Positions 46,635 through 54,853 of a stretch of 64,000 nt of DNA are shown one piece after another. A program made the position numbers and the translations under genes. The stretch's first letter is position 1, and every line of letters starts with the position of its first letter. Source of the stretch: Lentzea sp. NEAU-D7 (GTDB taxonomy: Bacteria > Actinomycetota > Actinomycetes > Mycobacteriales > Pseudonocardiaceae); contig NZ_JAPJDL010000003.1 of assembly GCF_026242055.1 (NCBI RefSeq), positions 196,796 to 260,795 of the forward strand. Reading direction: 5' to 3'. The notes below the pieces were generated by a model. The model had not been told where the DNA came from. It searched no databases and was given only the letters and a program-made list of their open reading frames with translations.

Positions 46635-46829
46635 ATGGCGGACGATCCGGAACGACTGGTGACCGACGCGCTGAGGGCGCAGGCGACCAGCACGAACGCC
46701 GGATTTGTCGCGCATGTCCCAATCGCCGATGAACCCCTCTCGCCGATGCCGGTGTGGTGGATCCTGGGGCTCGCGTTGTTGTTGGGCCTGGCAGCGGGCA
46801 CGGTGGCCGCAGTGATCACGCTGAGCTGA
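46635..46829 (+). CDS. Small membrane protein, 64 residues
   Basis: MADDPERLVTDALRAQATST leads to one C-terminal membrane helix (VWWILGLALLLGLAAGTVAA). It starts 4 bases after nagA, probably the tail of that operon. Its function is unknown; such proteins sit between nagA-like and DedA genes in related actinomycetes. Confidence 0.7.
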   Translation: MADDPERLVTDALRAQATSTNAGFVAHVPIADEPLSPMPVWWILGLALLLGLAAGTVAAVITLS

Positions 46830-46846
46830 CCTGTACCGTTGTCGCC

Positions 46847-47569
46847 GTGACGATTGCATTGGGCCCTGACTGGCTGGACCCCACCGTTCTGCTGAACGGG
46901 CTCGGCCCGTACATGCTCATCGGGTTGTGCCTCATCATCTTCGCGGAGTGCGGGCTCCTCGTCGGTTTCTTCCTGCCGGGCGACTCGCTGCTGTTCACGG
47001 CGGGTCTCTTCGTCGCGGCGGGCACGATCGACACCCCGCTCTGGCTCGTCTGCGTGCTGCTGACGGTGTGCGCGTTCGTCGGCAACGTCGTCGGCTACTA
47101 CATCGGCGTGAAGGCCGGTCCGGCGCTGTTCAGCAAGCCGGAGTCGAAGATCTTCAAGAAGGAGTACGTCGAGAAGACGCAGGAGTTCTTCGACAAGTAC
47201 GGCGCGCGCGCCATCGTCCTCGCCCGGTTCGTGCCGATCGTCCGCACGTTCATCACGGCGATGGCCGGTGTCGGCAAGATGGACCCGAAGAAGTACTTCA
47301 CGTACTCCGCGATCGGCGGCGTCGCGTGGGCCGCGGGTCTGACGGTCCTGGGCTACTTCCTCGGCCAGGTCTCCTTCATCAAGGAGAACCTGGAGATCAC
47401 GCTGCTCGCCATCGTCTTCCTGTCGATCGTGCCGATCATCATCGAGGTGATCAAGGCGCGCAAGGAGAAGAAGTCGCTGATCGAGGAAGAGGCGGACGAC
47501 ATCACGCAGGTCATGCAGGCGCAGCTGCAGGACGACTCGACGCAGATCATCCCCCGCGTGGAGCGCTGA
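46847..47569 (+). CDS. DedA-family membrane protein
   Basis: A 240-residue protein with the DedA core: GLLVGFFLPGDSLLFTAGLF, NVVGYYIGVKAG and VLARFVPIVRTFITAMAGVG with the conserved Arg/Pro pattern. About five helices are followed by a charged cytoplasmic tail (KARKEKKSLIEEEADD). The DedA family includes undecaprenyl-phosphate flippases. It is one of two DedA genes here; the other is at 53744. GTG 46847 start. A terminator follows. Confidence 0.93.
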   Translation: MTIALGPDWLDPTVLLNGLGPYMLIGLCLIIFAECGLLVGFFLPGDSLLFTAGLFVAAGTIDTPLWLVCVLLTVCAFVGNVVGYYIGVKAGPALFSKPESKIFKKEYVEKTQEFFDKYGARAIVLARFVPIVRTFITAMAGVGKMDPKKYFTYSAIGGVAWAAGLTVLGYFLGQVSFIKENLEITLLAIVFLSIVPIIIEVIKARKEKKSLIEEEADDITQVMQAQLQDDSTQIIPRVER

Positions 47570-47594
47570 CCCCGCCGGACCACCGAACACAGCG

Positions 47595-47625
47595 AGGCCC
47601 GCCTGTTGCGACAGGCGGGCCTTTT
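47595..47625. terminator. Rho-independent terminator after DedA gene
   Basis: A 12-bp stem AGGCCCGCCTGT / ACAGGCGGGCCT with TGCG loop and a following T-run (CCTTTTG). It lies between the DedA gene and the convergent TetR gene. Confidence 0.92.
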
Positions 47626-47663
47626 GCTTGGCCGGAGCGGCCGAACGTCATGGCCCGCCGGCA

Positions 47664-48206
47664 CTACAGGCGCAGGATCAGCGCGACCGCGTCCTCCGAG
47701 CAGGCCCCCGGCGTCAGAACCTCCTGCAGCAGCAGGCCGCGGATGGCCGCGACGGTGACGGTGGCCCTGGTGAGCGCTTCGCCGGGGCCGAGCCCTTCGC
47801 GCTCCGCCAGCGAGGCCAGCATCCTGGTGAGGTCGTCCAGCGACGAGACGAACTCGCCGAAGTCGTCCGGGCTGTACGCGGCCAGCCCCACGACGTGGAA
47901 GAACCCGCGGACGCGCGACAGCTGCTCCGGGCTGGTGTAGGCCCGCCAGATCGCCAGGACGAGGTCGGCGAAGGTGCCCTGCCCCGCCTCGCGGAACAAC
48001 GCCTCGTTGTCGCGGGTCCGCTGTGCCGCGAGCAGAGCCGCCAGGACGCCCGTGAGCGACCCGAAGTGGTACCGCAGGAGCGCGTGGCTGGTCTCGGCCC
48101 GTGCCGCGATCTCGCGCAGCGAGGTCTCCGGTGGCGGCAGGCCGTCGTCGAAGACGTCGAGTAGCCGCGCCAGGAGGCGCTCACGTGCCGTGCTTGACAG
48201 GTCCAC
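47664..48206 (-). CDS. TetR-family regulator of the divergent amidohydrolase operon
   Basis: A 180-residue TetR protein. The N-terminal HTH is seen in ARERLLARLLDVFDDG and LREIAARAETSHALLRYHF; the C-terminal domain (YTSPEQLSRVRGFFHVVGLA) is the ligand part. It faces the amidohydrolase gene, 59 bp apart between start codons, and two direct 16-bp repeats with internal palindromes occupy that gap. Autoregulation and control of 48266-50334 are inferred. Confidence 0.92.
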   Translation of the reverse strand: MDLSSTARERLLARLLDVFDDGLPPPETSLREIAARAETSHALLRYHFGSLTGVLAALLAAQRTRDNEALFREAGQGTFADLVLAIWRAYTSPEQLSRVRGFFHVVGLAAYSPDDFGEFVSSLDDLTRMLASLAEREGLGPGEALTRATVTVAAIRGLLLQEVLTPGACSEDAVALILRL

Positions 48207-48214
48207 CGCCGTAG

Positions 48215-48250
48215 TTTATCCATTGGAAAAGAGATTTATCCATTGGAAAA
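48215..48250. promoter_or_regulatory. Two-site operator between TetR and amidohydrolase genes
   Basis: TTTATCCATTGGAAAA occurs twice, at 48215-48230 and 48235-48250, a perfect 16-base direct repeat with a 20-base period. Each copy contains the dyad TCCA-T-TGGA. The two dyads are centred exactly two helical turns apart on the same DNA face, and they lie between divergent start codons. This is the strongest operator signal in the window. Confidence 0.8.
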
Positions 48251-48265
48251 CTCGTCGGAGGGTTC

Positions 48266-49489
48266 GTGGGACGTTTCCAGGTGGTGGGCGCGACGGTCGT
48301 GGACGGGTCGGGTCGCGATCCGGACGACGCCGCCGTCACGGTCGAGGACGGGCGCATCACCGGGCTCGGTGCCTCCAGCGCGCACGGCGAGCGGCTCGAC
48401 GCCGACGGGCTGACCATGACGCCCGGCCTCATCGACGCCCACGTCCACCTGGGACTGTCGAGCCTGGTCGGGCCGCAGTTCTCGTTCCAGATCAGCGCCG
48501 CCGAGATCGCGGCGGACATCTTCGCCACGGCCGGAGCGGCGCTCGACGCGGGCTTCACGACCGTCCGGGACACCGGCGGGATCGACGGCGGTGTCGTCAC
48601 CGCGATCGCGAAGGGCAAGGTCAGAGGGCCGCGCGTGGTGTCGTGCGGGCCTGTTCAGTGCCAGACCGGCGGCCACGGCTACTACGGGGCCGAGTGGGAG
48701 CCCACCGAGCTGTGGAGCAGCCACCACGTTCCTGGTCTGTGCGCCCTGTCCATGATGGCGGGCAACGCGGACGAGCTGCGCCGCAACGTGCGCGAGGCGT
48801 TCCGGCGCGGGGCGTCGTTCCTGAAGCTCTGCGTGACCGGTGGGGTGGTGGGCGGCAAGGACCGCTTGGCCGACACCCAGTTCACCGTCGAGGAGATCGC
48901 CGTCGCCGTGCAGGAGGCCGCGGCGCGCGGCACCTACGTGACGGTGCACGCCCACAACAACGAAGGCATCCGGAACGCGGTCGAGGCCGGGGCGCGCTGC
49001 GTCGAGCACGGTACGGATCTCGACGAGCCGACAGCCGCCCTGATGGCCGCTCGCGGTGTCGCCCTCGTACCCACGTTCGCCGTAGTCGAACGGCTGCTGC
49101 ACGACCCAGCCGCAGCCGGTCTGGGCGAACCGGTCCGCGATCGAGTGGCGGGGGTGCGCGAGCGGATGGCCGGGGCACTCGCCGTCGCCAAGGAGGCCGG
49201 GGTGCGGATCGGGCTGGGTTCCGACCTCATCGGCCCGGTCCAGGACCGCCGAGGCGAGGAACTCGTGCTGCGCGCGCAGCACGAGACACCGATGGAAGTT
49301 CTCGTGGCGGCCACGAAGACCAACGCCGAGATCACCGGTCTGGCCGAGGTGGGCGTCATCGCTCCCGGCAAACAGGCAGATCTCGTGCTCTGGAACGGAA
49401 ACCCGCTCGAAGACCCGAACGTCTTCGCCGACCCAGCCAACGCCGTACTAGTCGTCCAAGCCGGACGTGTCGTGAAGGATCTCCGATGA
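48266..49489 (+). CDS. Amidohydrolase-family metallohydrolase
   Basis: A 407-residue enzyme of the prolidase/imidazolonepropionase-like clade. LIDAHVHLGL gives the HxH metal pair; FLKLCVTGG the bridging Lys; TVHAHNNEGI, CVEHGTD and RIGLGSDLIGP the remaining ligands. No signal peptide. GTG 48266 is preceded by GGAGGG. The esterase gene overlaps it by 4 bases (ATGA). A peptide or amide-containing small molecule is the likely substrate, by family. Confidence 0.9.
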   Translation: MGRFQVVGATVVDGSGRDPDDAAVTVEDGRITGLGASSAHGERLDADGLTMTPGLIDAHVHLGLSSLVGPQFSFQISAAEIAADIFATAGAALDAGFTTVRDTGGIDGGVVTAIAKGKVRGPRVVSCGPVQCQTGGHGYYGAEWEPTELWSSHHVPGLCALSMMAGNADELRRNVREAFRRGASFLKLCVTGGVVGGKDRLADTQFTVEEIAVAVQEAAARGTYVTVHAHNNEGIRNAVEAGARCVEHGTDLDEPTAALMAARGVALVPTFAVVERLLHDPAAAGLGEPVRDRVAGVRERMAGALAVAKEAGVRIGLGSDLIGPVQDRRGEELVLRAQHETPMEVLVAATKTNAEITGLAEVGVIAPGKQADLVLWNGNPLEDPNVFADPANAVLVVQAGRVVKDLR

Positions 49490-50334
49490 GCACCATGTGG
49501 AACGGCTGCCTGGCCGACACCGACTACTTCGAGCTGCGTTCCAGCGGCGGGCACGACTACGGCGTCTGGGTCACCACGCCGCCGAACTACGACCCCGCCA
49601 CGGCGCCGGCGCCCGCCGTCTACGTGCTCGACGGCAACTGGGCCGTGGGCCTGACGGCGCCGCTCATCGTCACCCAGCAGGACCCCATGCAGAAGATCAA
49701 GCCGTACATCCAGGTCAGCGTGGGCTACGCGGGCGAGGACGCGGAGCACTGGGCGAGGCTGCGCAACAGGGACCTCGTGCCGCCCGGCGAGCCCGTCGCC
49801 CAGGAGTTCCTCGACGCCGTGGAGATGGGAGTCCAGTCGGGTGCGATGACCCGCGAGCAGGCCGACGCCTACGTCGACGAACTGCGGGACACACGGGCCG
49901 ACGCGTTCCTGAGCTTCCTCACCTCGGAACTGCACCCTCGGATCGAACGCGACTACGGCACGGCCACGACCGGTCACGGCCTCTTCGGCTACTCCTACGG
50001 CGGACTCTTCAGCCTCTACGCCTGGCTCACCGGCACCACCCTCTTCGAGAGCGTCGGAGCGGGCAGCCCTGGCGTCGCCAGCGAGGGCAGCCAGGTCTTC
50101 GCGCAGATCGAGGAGCTGGGCTCGCAGCCGGCCAAGCTCCACCTGACCTTCAACGACCGGGAGATCCTCGGGAACGTGCCCGTCTACCAGAACCTCACGA
50201 AGAACGCGGCCACCGTCCTGCACCGCCTCATCTCCCGCGGCGCGGCCGTCACCAGCGAGGTGCTGCGCGAGACGCACGTGACCGGTCTGCAGGCCTCGTT
50301 CCTCAGCTACCTCAGGGCCTGCCGTGCCGTGTGA
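49486..50334 (+). CDS. Alpha/beta hydrolase, siderophore-esterase-like
   Basis: A 282-residue serine hydrolase. The nucleophile elbow is GLFGYSYGGLFSLY (GxSxG). VYVLDGNWAVG and DFIERDYGTATTG-like LHPRIERDYGTAT resemble the Fes/IroE/EstA putative esterase family. It has no signal peptide. The ATG overlaps the amidohydrolase stop, so both act on one pathway under the TetR operator. The substrate is unknown. Confidence 0.83.
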   Translation: MSTMWNGCLADTDYFELRSSGGHDYGVWVTTPPNYDPATAPAPAVYVLDGNWAVGLTAPLIVTQQDPMQKIKPYIQVSVGYAGEDAEHWARLRNRDLVPPGEPVAQEFLDAVEMGVQSGAMTREQADAYVDELRDTRADAFLSFLTSELHPRIERDYGTATTGHGLFGYSYGGLFSLYAWLTGTTLFESVGAGSPGVASEGSQVFAQIEELGSQPAKLHLTFNDREILGNVPVYQNLTKNAATVLHRLISRGAAVTSEVLRETHVTGLQASFLSYLRACRAV

Positions 50335-50374
50335 CAGCTAGAACGCTCGGCCACAGGCCGCGGTCCTAGCTGTC
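50333..50374. terminator. Hairpin between convergent esterase and hypothetical genes
   Basis: GACAGCTAG (50333-50341) pairs with CTAGCTGTC (50366-50374), with an inner GGCC/GGCC stem in the loop. It overlaps both stop codons. Confidence 0.75.
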
Positions 50375-50686
50375 GGCTTCCTCGGGGTGGTGTTCCCGGA
50401 ACCCGTTGACGAACGCCTCCAGCCGCGGAACGAGGTCCCCGGGAGAGAGGTCGCCGTCCTCGTAGGAACGCCAGGCCGTTTCCAGGTCCTCGAGCATCTC
50501 CTCCTCCGCGATGAGCCTGCTGGCGAGTTCCTCTGCGCTCAACGTGGCCTTCTCCGCCGGCATCTTCTGGTTGGCGAACGCGTACAGCGCGATTCCTCGG
50601 CCGGCCAACTGGACCGCGCGCCAAGAAGCGTGCTCGTCCTCCGCGATGTTGAGCAGAGCTCCGAACGCCCCAGACCTCGGTGTCAT
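50366..50686 (-). CDS. Hypothetical 106-residue helical protein
   Basis: MTPRSGAFGALLNIAEDEHA is followed by helical segments with acidic bias (LSAEELASRLIAEEEMLEDL). No family is recognised and there is no signal peptide. The frame is open upstream to 50764; I use the ATG at 50686, with AGAGG eight bases before it, since the longer version would reach towards the divergent gene at 50782. Confidence 0.6.
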   Translation of the reverse strand: MTPRSGAFGALLNIAEDEHASWRAVQLAGRGIALYAFANQKMPAEKATLSAEELASRLIAEEEMLEDLETAWRSYEDGDLSPGDLVPRLEAFVNGFREHHPEEADS

Positions 50687-50781
50687 CTCCACATCCTCTG
50701 CCAGGTGCCACGGCCATGACCGAGGCGGTCTCGCCGAAAGCATTTGAGTCTCACGCAACGTCAAGGTGTTGGTTGAACGGC

Positions 50782-52218
50782 ATGACCGACACCACTCGAC
50801 GTGAAGTGCTGGGATGGCTGGCCGGGCTCGGTGCGGCGGCAGGCGCGAGCCTGTTCCTGCCGGGCCAGGTCAGCGCTTCCACGAGCGTCACCGCGTTGCG
50901 CGGTGGCACCCTCATCGACTCGTCCGGCGTGCGTTCCAACGCCACGATCGTGCTGGCGGACAACAGGGTTCTCGCCGTCGGCTCGTGCGACCTGCCGTTG
51001 CCGCGCGGCTCCGCGGTGCTCGACCTCAACGGCAAGTTCGTCATCCCCGGCCTGTGGGACATGCACGTGCACGGCGCGTTCCTCGACCGGATCACGTTGC
51101 CGCTGTGCCTGGTCAACGGCGTGACGGGCATCCGTGAGATGTGGGGCTTCCCGCCGATCTACGAGCTGCGCGAACGGATCGAGCGGGGTGAGGTGCTCGG
51201 GCCTCGGCTGGTCGTCGGCAGCACGATCATCGACGGACCGCACTCGACGTTGCCCGGCGCGTTGATCGTCAGCACGCCCGACGAGGGCCGGCAGGCCGTG
51301 CGGGACGCGAAGGCGCAGGGCGCGGACTTCGTGAAGGTCTACTCGTACCTGGACCGTGCGACGCTCGCGGCCATCGCCGACGAGTGCTCCCGGCAGGCCG
51401 TCACGTTCGCCGGGCACTGCTCGAACCACGTGCCGCTGGGCGACGCGAGTGACCTGGGGCAGCGCACGTTCGAGCACATGTACGGCCTGCCGCTCGCCAC
51501 CAGCACGCGGGAAACCCAGCTGCGCCAGGCGATCGCGGGCCTGCCGCTCGACCCTGCGGATCCGTTCGCGTGGTTCAAGCAGGTGCTCGAGTTCGAACGG
51601 CAGGCAACTCTCTCGCACAGCCGGACCAAGGCTCTGCAACTCGCGAAGCGGTTGCGGCGCAACAACTCCGCGTTGTGCCCGACGATGGTCGCGATGCGGG
51701 TGTACTCCAGTCCCGCGGACAGGTTCGCGAACGACCCGCGGATGAAGTACATGCCGGCGTTCTACCGGGACCTGTGGCGCGACGGGCTGACTCGGTGGGT
51801 TCCGGTGACACCGCGGGAGATCCGGCAGCAGGCCGAGTTCTTCCGGCGCCGCCAGGAGATGGTCGCCGAGATGCACTCGCACGGCGTCGAGGTCCTGCTC
51901 GGCACGGACGCGGGCAACCCGTACTCGTTCTCCGGCTTCTCGGTGCACGACGAACTGGAGCTGCTGGTCGACGCGGGCCTGTCACCGAAGGCGGCGTTGA
52001 AGGCCGGGACGCGGGGCGCCGTGCTCAAGCCCGGCGAGGAGGCGAACCTCGTCGTGCTGGACGGCGACCCGTTGGCCGACATCCGCAACACGCAACGGAT
52101 CCACACCGTGCTGACGCGCGGGCGCGTGCTCGGTCCGGACGTGCGCAGGCAGGTGCTCGCCGAGGTGGAGAAAGCGGCCCAGGAGCCGTTCCCCGCCGTT
52201 CAGCGGACCTGCTGCTGA
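50782..52218 (+). CDS. Exported amidohydrolase (Tat-type signal)
   Basis: A 478-residue enzyme. The N-terminus MTDTTRREVLGWLAGLGAAA is a twin-arginine-like signal (TRRxVL) with hydrophobic core and GQVSAS cleavage site. The metal ligands are LWDMHVHGAF, FVKVYSYL, FAGHCSNHVP, TFEHMYGL and LLGTDAGNPYSF. It is related to the cytoplasmic amidohydrolase at 48266 but only by superfamily. The C-terminus ends in a Cys pair (RTCC), unusual. It overlaps the GlcD-like gene by 19 bp. Confidence 0.88.
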   Translation: MTDTTRREVLGWLAGLGAAAGASLFLPGQVSASTSVTALRGGTLIDSSGVRSNATIVLADNRVLAVGSCDLPLPRGSAVLDLNGKFVIPGLWDMHVHGAFLDRITLPLCLVNGVTGIREMWGFPPIYELRERIERGEVLGPRLVVGSTIIDGPHSTLPGALIVSTPDEGRQAVRDAKAQGADFVKVYSYLDRATLAAIADECSRQAVTFAGHCSNHVPLGDASDLGQRTFEHMYGLPLATSTRETQLRQAIAGLPLDPADPFAWFKQVLEFERQATLSHSRTKALQLAKRLRRNNSALCPTMVAMRVYSSPADRFANDPRMKYMPAFYRDLWRDGLTRWVPVTPREIRQQAEFFRRRQEMVAEMHSHGVEVLLGTDAGNPYSFSGFSVHDELELLVDAGLSPKAALKAGTRGAVLKPGEEANLVVLDGDPLADIRNTQRIHTVLTRGRVLGPDVRRQVLAEVEKAAQEPFPAVQRTCC

Positions 52219-53588
52219 TCGAACATCGAGCCGGGGTTGAACAGGTTGTCCGGGTCCAGCGCGCGTTTGATCTCGCGGTGGACCCGGAGGCCGACCGGCC
52301 CGATCTCCTTCGCCAGCCACTCGCGCTTTATCTTGCCGATGCCGTGCTCGCCGGTGACCGTGCCGCCCAGCGCGAGCCCGACCGCGAGGATGTCGTCGAA
52401 CGCCTTCTGCGCGCGGGCGAACTGGTCGGCGTCGGCGGGGTCGTAGACGATCGTCGGGTGCATGTTGCCGTCGCCCGCGTGGCCGACGACGGCGATCTTG
52501 AGGCCGACCTCCGCGGAGATGTCCTCACAGCCCTGGATGAGCTCGGCGATGCGGGTGCGCGGCACGCACACGTCGTCCGTCAGCCACGAGCCGTAGACCT
52601 CCAGCGCGGTCAGCACGGCCCTGCGCGCGGTCAGCAGGTCGCGGCCCTCGTTGACGTCGTGGGTCGCGTAGACGAGATCGGCCTCCAGGCAGATCTCCTC
52701 GATCTTGCGCAGCTCGTGGCGGGCCTGCTCACCGCCCGCGTCGGACTGGCAGATCAGCAACGCCGCGCAGCCCGGCCCAGCACCCAGCTCGGTCTTCAGG
52801 TACTGCTCGACGGCCTCGATCGAGGTGCGGTCCATGATCTCCATCAGCGACGGCACCAGGCCCTCGCGGACGATCCGGCTGACCGCGGCACCCGCCGTGG
52901 CGGTGCTGCCGAACGCGGCGACGAGCGTCGCAGGGGCCTGCGGGAGGGGCTTCAGCGCCAGCGTGGCCTTGGTGATCACGCCGAGCGTGCCCTCGGAGCC
53001 GATGAACAGCTTGGTGAGGTCGTAGCCCGCCACGCCCTTGACCGTGCGGCGGCCCGTCCGCAGCACCTCGCCGTCGGCCAGCACGACCTCCAGGCCGAGC
53101 ACGGAGTCGGTGGTCACGCCGTACTTCACGCAGCACAGGCCGCCCGCGTTGGTGGAGAGGTTGCCGCCGATCGTGCACCAGTCGTAGCTGCTCGGGTCCG
53201 GCGGGTAGAACAGGCCGTGCTTCTCCACGGCGCCGCGCAGGTCGAGGTTGACCACGCCCGGCTCGACGACGGCTAGGCGGTTGTCGGTGTCGATCTCGAC
53301 GATCGCGTCCATCTTCGTCGTGACCAGGACGACGCAGCCCTCGATGGCGTTCGCGGCGCCGGAGAGACCGCTGCCCGCGCCGCGGGGGACGATCGGGACC
53401 CGGTGGCTCGCGCACGCCCTCACCACCGCCTGGACCTGCTCGGTGTCCAGCGGGAACACCACCGCCAACGGACTGCCGTGCGGCGCCAGCGGCATCATGT
53501 CGCGCCGGTAGCTCGCGGTGACGTCGGCATCGGTCAGGACGCCGGAGTCACCCACTGCGCTGCGGAGTTCTGCGAGCAAGCTCTCCAT
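52200..53588 (-). CDS. FAD-binding oxidase, glycolate oxidase/D-2-hydroxyacid dehydrogenase type
   Basis: A 462-residue flavoprotein of the GlcD group. PRGAGSGLSGAANAIEGCVV and IGGNLSTNAGGLCCVKYGVT are the FAD phosphate loops. VVGHAGDGNMHP and GTVTGEHGIGKIKREWL carry the C-terminal substrate/metal His residues. No GlcE/GlcF partner is nearby, so it resembles stand-alone D-lactate or D-2-hydroxyglutarate-type enzymes. ATG 53588. Confidence 0.93.
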   Translation of the reverse strand: MESLLAELRSAVGDSGVLTDADVTASYRRDMMPLAPHGSPLAVVFPLDTEQVQAVVRACASHRVPIVPRGAGSGLSGAANAIEGCVVLVTTKMDAIVEIDTDNRLAVVEPGVVNLDLRGAVEKHGLFYPPDPSSYDWCTIGGNLSTNAGGLCCVKYGVTTDSVLGLEVVLADGEVLRTGRRTVKGVAGYDLTKLFIGSEGTLGVITKATLALKPLPQAPATLVAAFGSTATAGAAVSRIVREGLVPSLMEIMDRTSIEAVEQYLKTELGAGPGCAALLICQSDAGGEQARHELRKIEEICLEADLVYATHDVNEGRDLLTARRAVLTALEVYGSWLTDDVCVPRTRIAELIQGCEDISAEVGLKIAVVGHAGDGNMHPTIVYDPADADQFARAQKAFDDILAVGLALGGTVTGEHGIGKIKREWLAKEIGPVGLRVHREIKRALDPDNLFNPGSMFDQQQVR

Positions 53589-53743
53589 GGCTCCCACGCT
53601 AGTCCGGTTCGGCCGGTTCACCCGAGGTGATCTCGGCGGAACGGAGTTCATGCGGTGACTCAGCGTGCTCAACCCAGATTTCGCCCTCCCGTCAGCCCGA
53701 AGTCGCCGCGACGCCGGCCCGGCACGACGTAGGCTGGCTCACC

Positions 53744-54388
53744 GTGGCGCATGCTTTCGCCTCGCTGGAGACCGCGGGTCCGGTGGCCGTCTGGGTCATC
53801 GTGCTGAGCTTCATCTTCGTCGAGTGCGCTTTCATCTTCGGGCTCTTCCTGCCCGGTGACTCGCTGCTGTTCGCGGCCGGCGTGGTGCTGGCGACGCACA
53901 ACAGCGAGCTGTCGGCGTGGTTGCTGTCCCTCGCGGCTCTGATCATCGCCGTCGTCGGCAACCAGGTCGGGTACTTCATCGGCCGTGGCACCGGCACGCG
54001 CGTGCTCGCCCGCAAGGGCGGCAAGGTGCTGAACCGGCAGAACCTGCAACGCGCGGGCGAGTTCCTCGACCGCCGCGGGTTCTGGGCCGTCGTGCTCGCC
54101 CGCTGGATCCCGTGGATCCGCACGCTGGCACCGATGATCGCGGGCGCGGCGAGGATGGACCTCCGCAGGTTCACGCTCGCCACGACCATCGGTGCCATCG
54201 CCTGGGTGCCGACGCTGGTGCTGGCCGGCTACTACGGCGCGGGCGTCCTGCAGCAGATCCCGTGGCTCGAGACGGCGGCGATCGTCGTCAGCGTCGCGTT
54301 CTTCCTGGGCGGCACCGGCTGGGGCGTGTGGCGCTACCGCCAGGAGATGGCGAAGCCGATCGACGAGACTGTCGACGTCGCGTCCTAG
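53744..54388 (+). CDS. DedA-family membrane protein
   Basis: A 214-residue protein with the DedA blocks: FIFGLFLPGDSLLFAAGVVL, NQVGYFIGRGTGTRVLA and VVLARWIPWIRTLAPMIAGA. It has a shorter tail than the DedA protein at 46847. GTG 53744 is the likely start. It shares CTAG (54385-54388) with the convergent inhibitor-like gene. Confidence 0.92.
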   Translation: MAHAFASLETAGPVAVWVIVLSFIFVECAFIFGLFLPGDSLLFAAGVVLATHNSELSAWLLSLAALIIAVVGNQVGYFIGRGTGTRVLARKGGKVLNRQNLQRAGEFLDRRGFWAVVLARWIPWIRTLAPMIAGAARMDLRRFTLATTIGAIAWVPTLVLAGYYGAGVLQQIPWLETAAIVVSVAFFLGGTGWGVWRYRQEMAKPIDETVDVAS

Positions 54389-54801
54389 ATGAACCTGTGT
54401 GACGCGTTCTCGTAGTAGGTGTTGACGAGGTTGCGGCAGGTGTTGGCCGGAACCGTGTCGAACGCGCCGCCGTAGTTGCTGTTGAAGTACACGCGGACGT
54501 CGCGGTCGGTCGTGTTGCACACCGATGCGGCGTTGTTCTTGACGCACTGCAGGTAGCCCGCCGCATTCGGCTTCTTGAACTCGTAGCAGGTCGGCTGCGA
54601 GTCGCCGTAGTTCGCGATGTTCCCGGTGAAGTCCGAGAGCGATCCGCTGAAGGCGCTGAAGTGGTAGAGGCAGATCTCGTTGTTGTTGCACACGCCGTCG
54701 CGTGCCGCGGCCGAGGCGGCGGGCGTGGCGACGGCGACGGCCACTGCGGCGAGTGCGCCGGCGACGACCGTCCTGGCGAGTTTCCTCGAGAAGTTGTTCA
54801 T
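54385..54801 (-). CDS. Secreted peptidase inhibitor I36-like protein
   Basis: A 138-residue exported protein. The signal MNNFSRKLARTVVAGALAAV ends near ASA-AAR. The mature domain has GVCNNNEICLYHFSAFSGSL, NYGDSQPTCYEF, AASVCNTTDRDVRVYFNSNYGG and NTCRNLV, the six-cysteine layout of I36 (Streptomyces metalloproteinase inhibitor type). It is 52 bp downstream of the STAND regulator. Inhibitory target is unknown. Confidence 0.85.
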   Translation of the reverse strand: MNNFSRKLARTVVAGALAAVAVAVATPAASAAARDGVCNNNEICLYHFSAFSGSLSDFTGNIANYGDSQPTCYEFKKPNAAGYLQCVKNNAASVCNTTDRDVRVYFNSNYGGAFDTVPANTCRNLVNTYYENASHRFI

Positions 54802-54853
54802 GTCGTCGATGGTTGCGAGAACGCAAGAACCTCAACAGCGACAACCTCCACGA

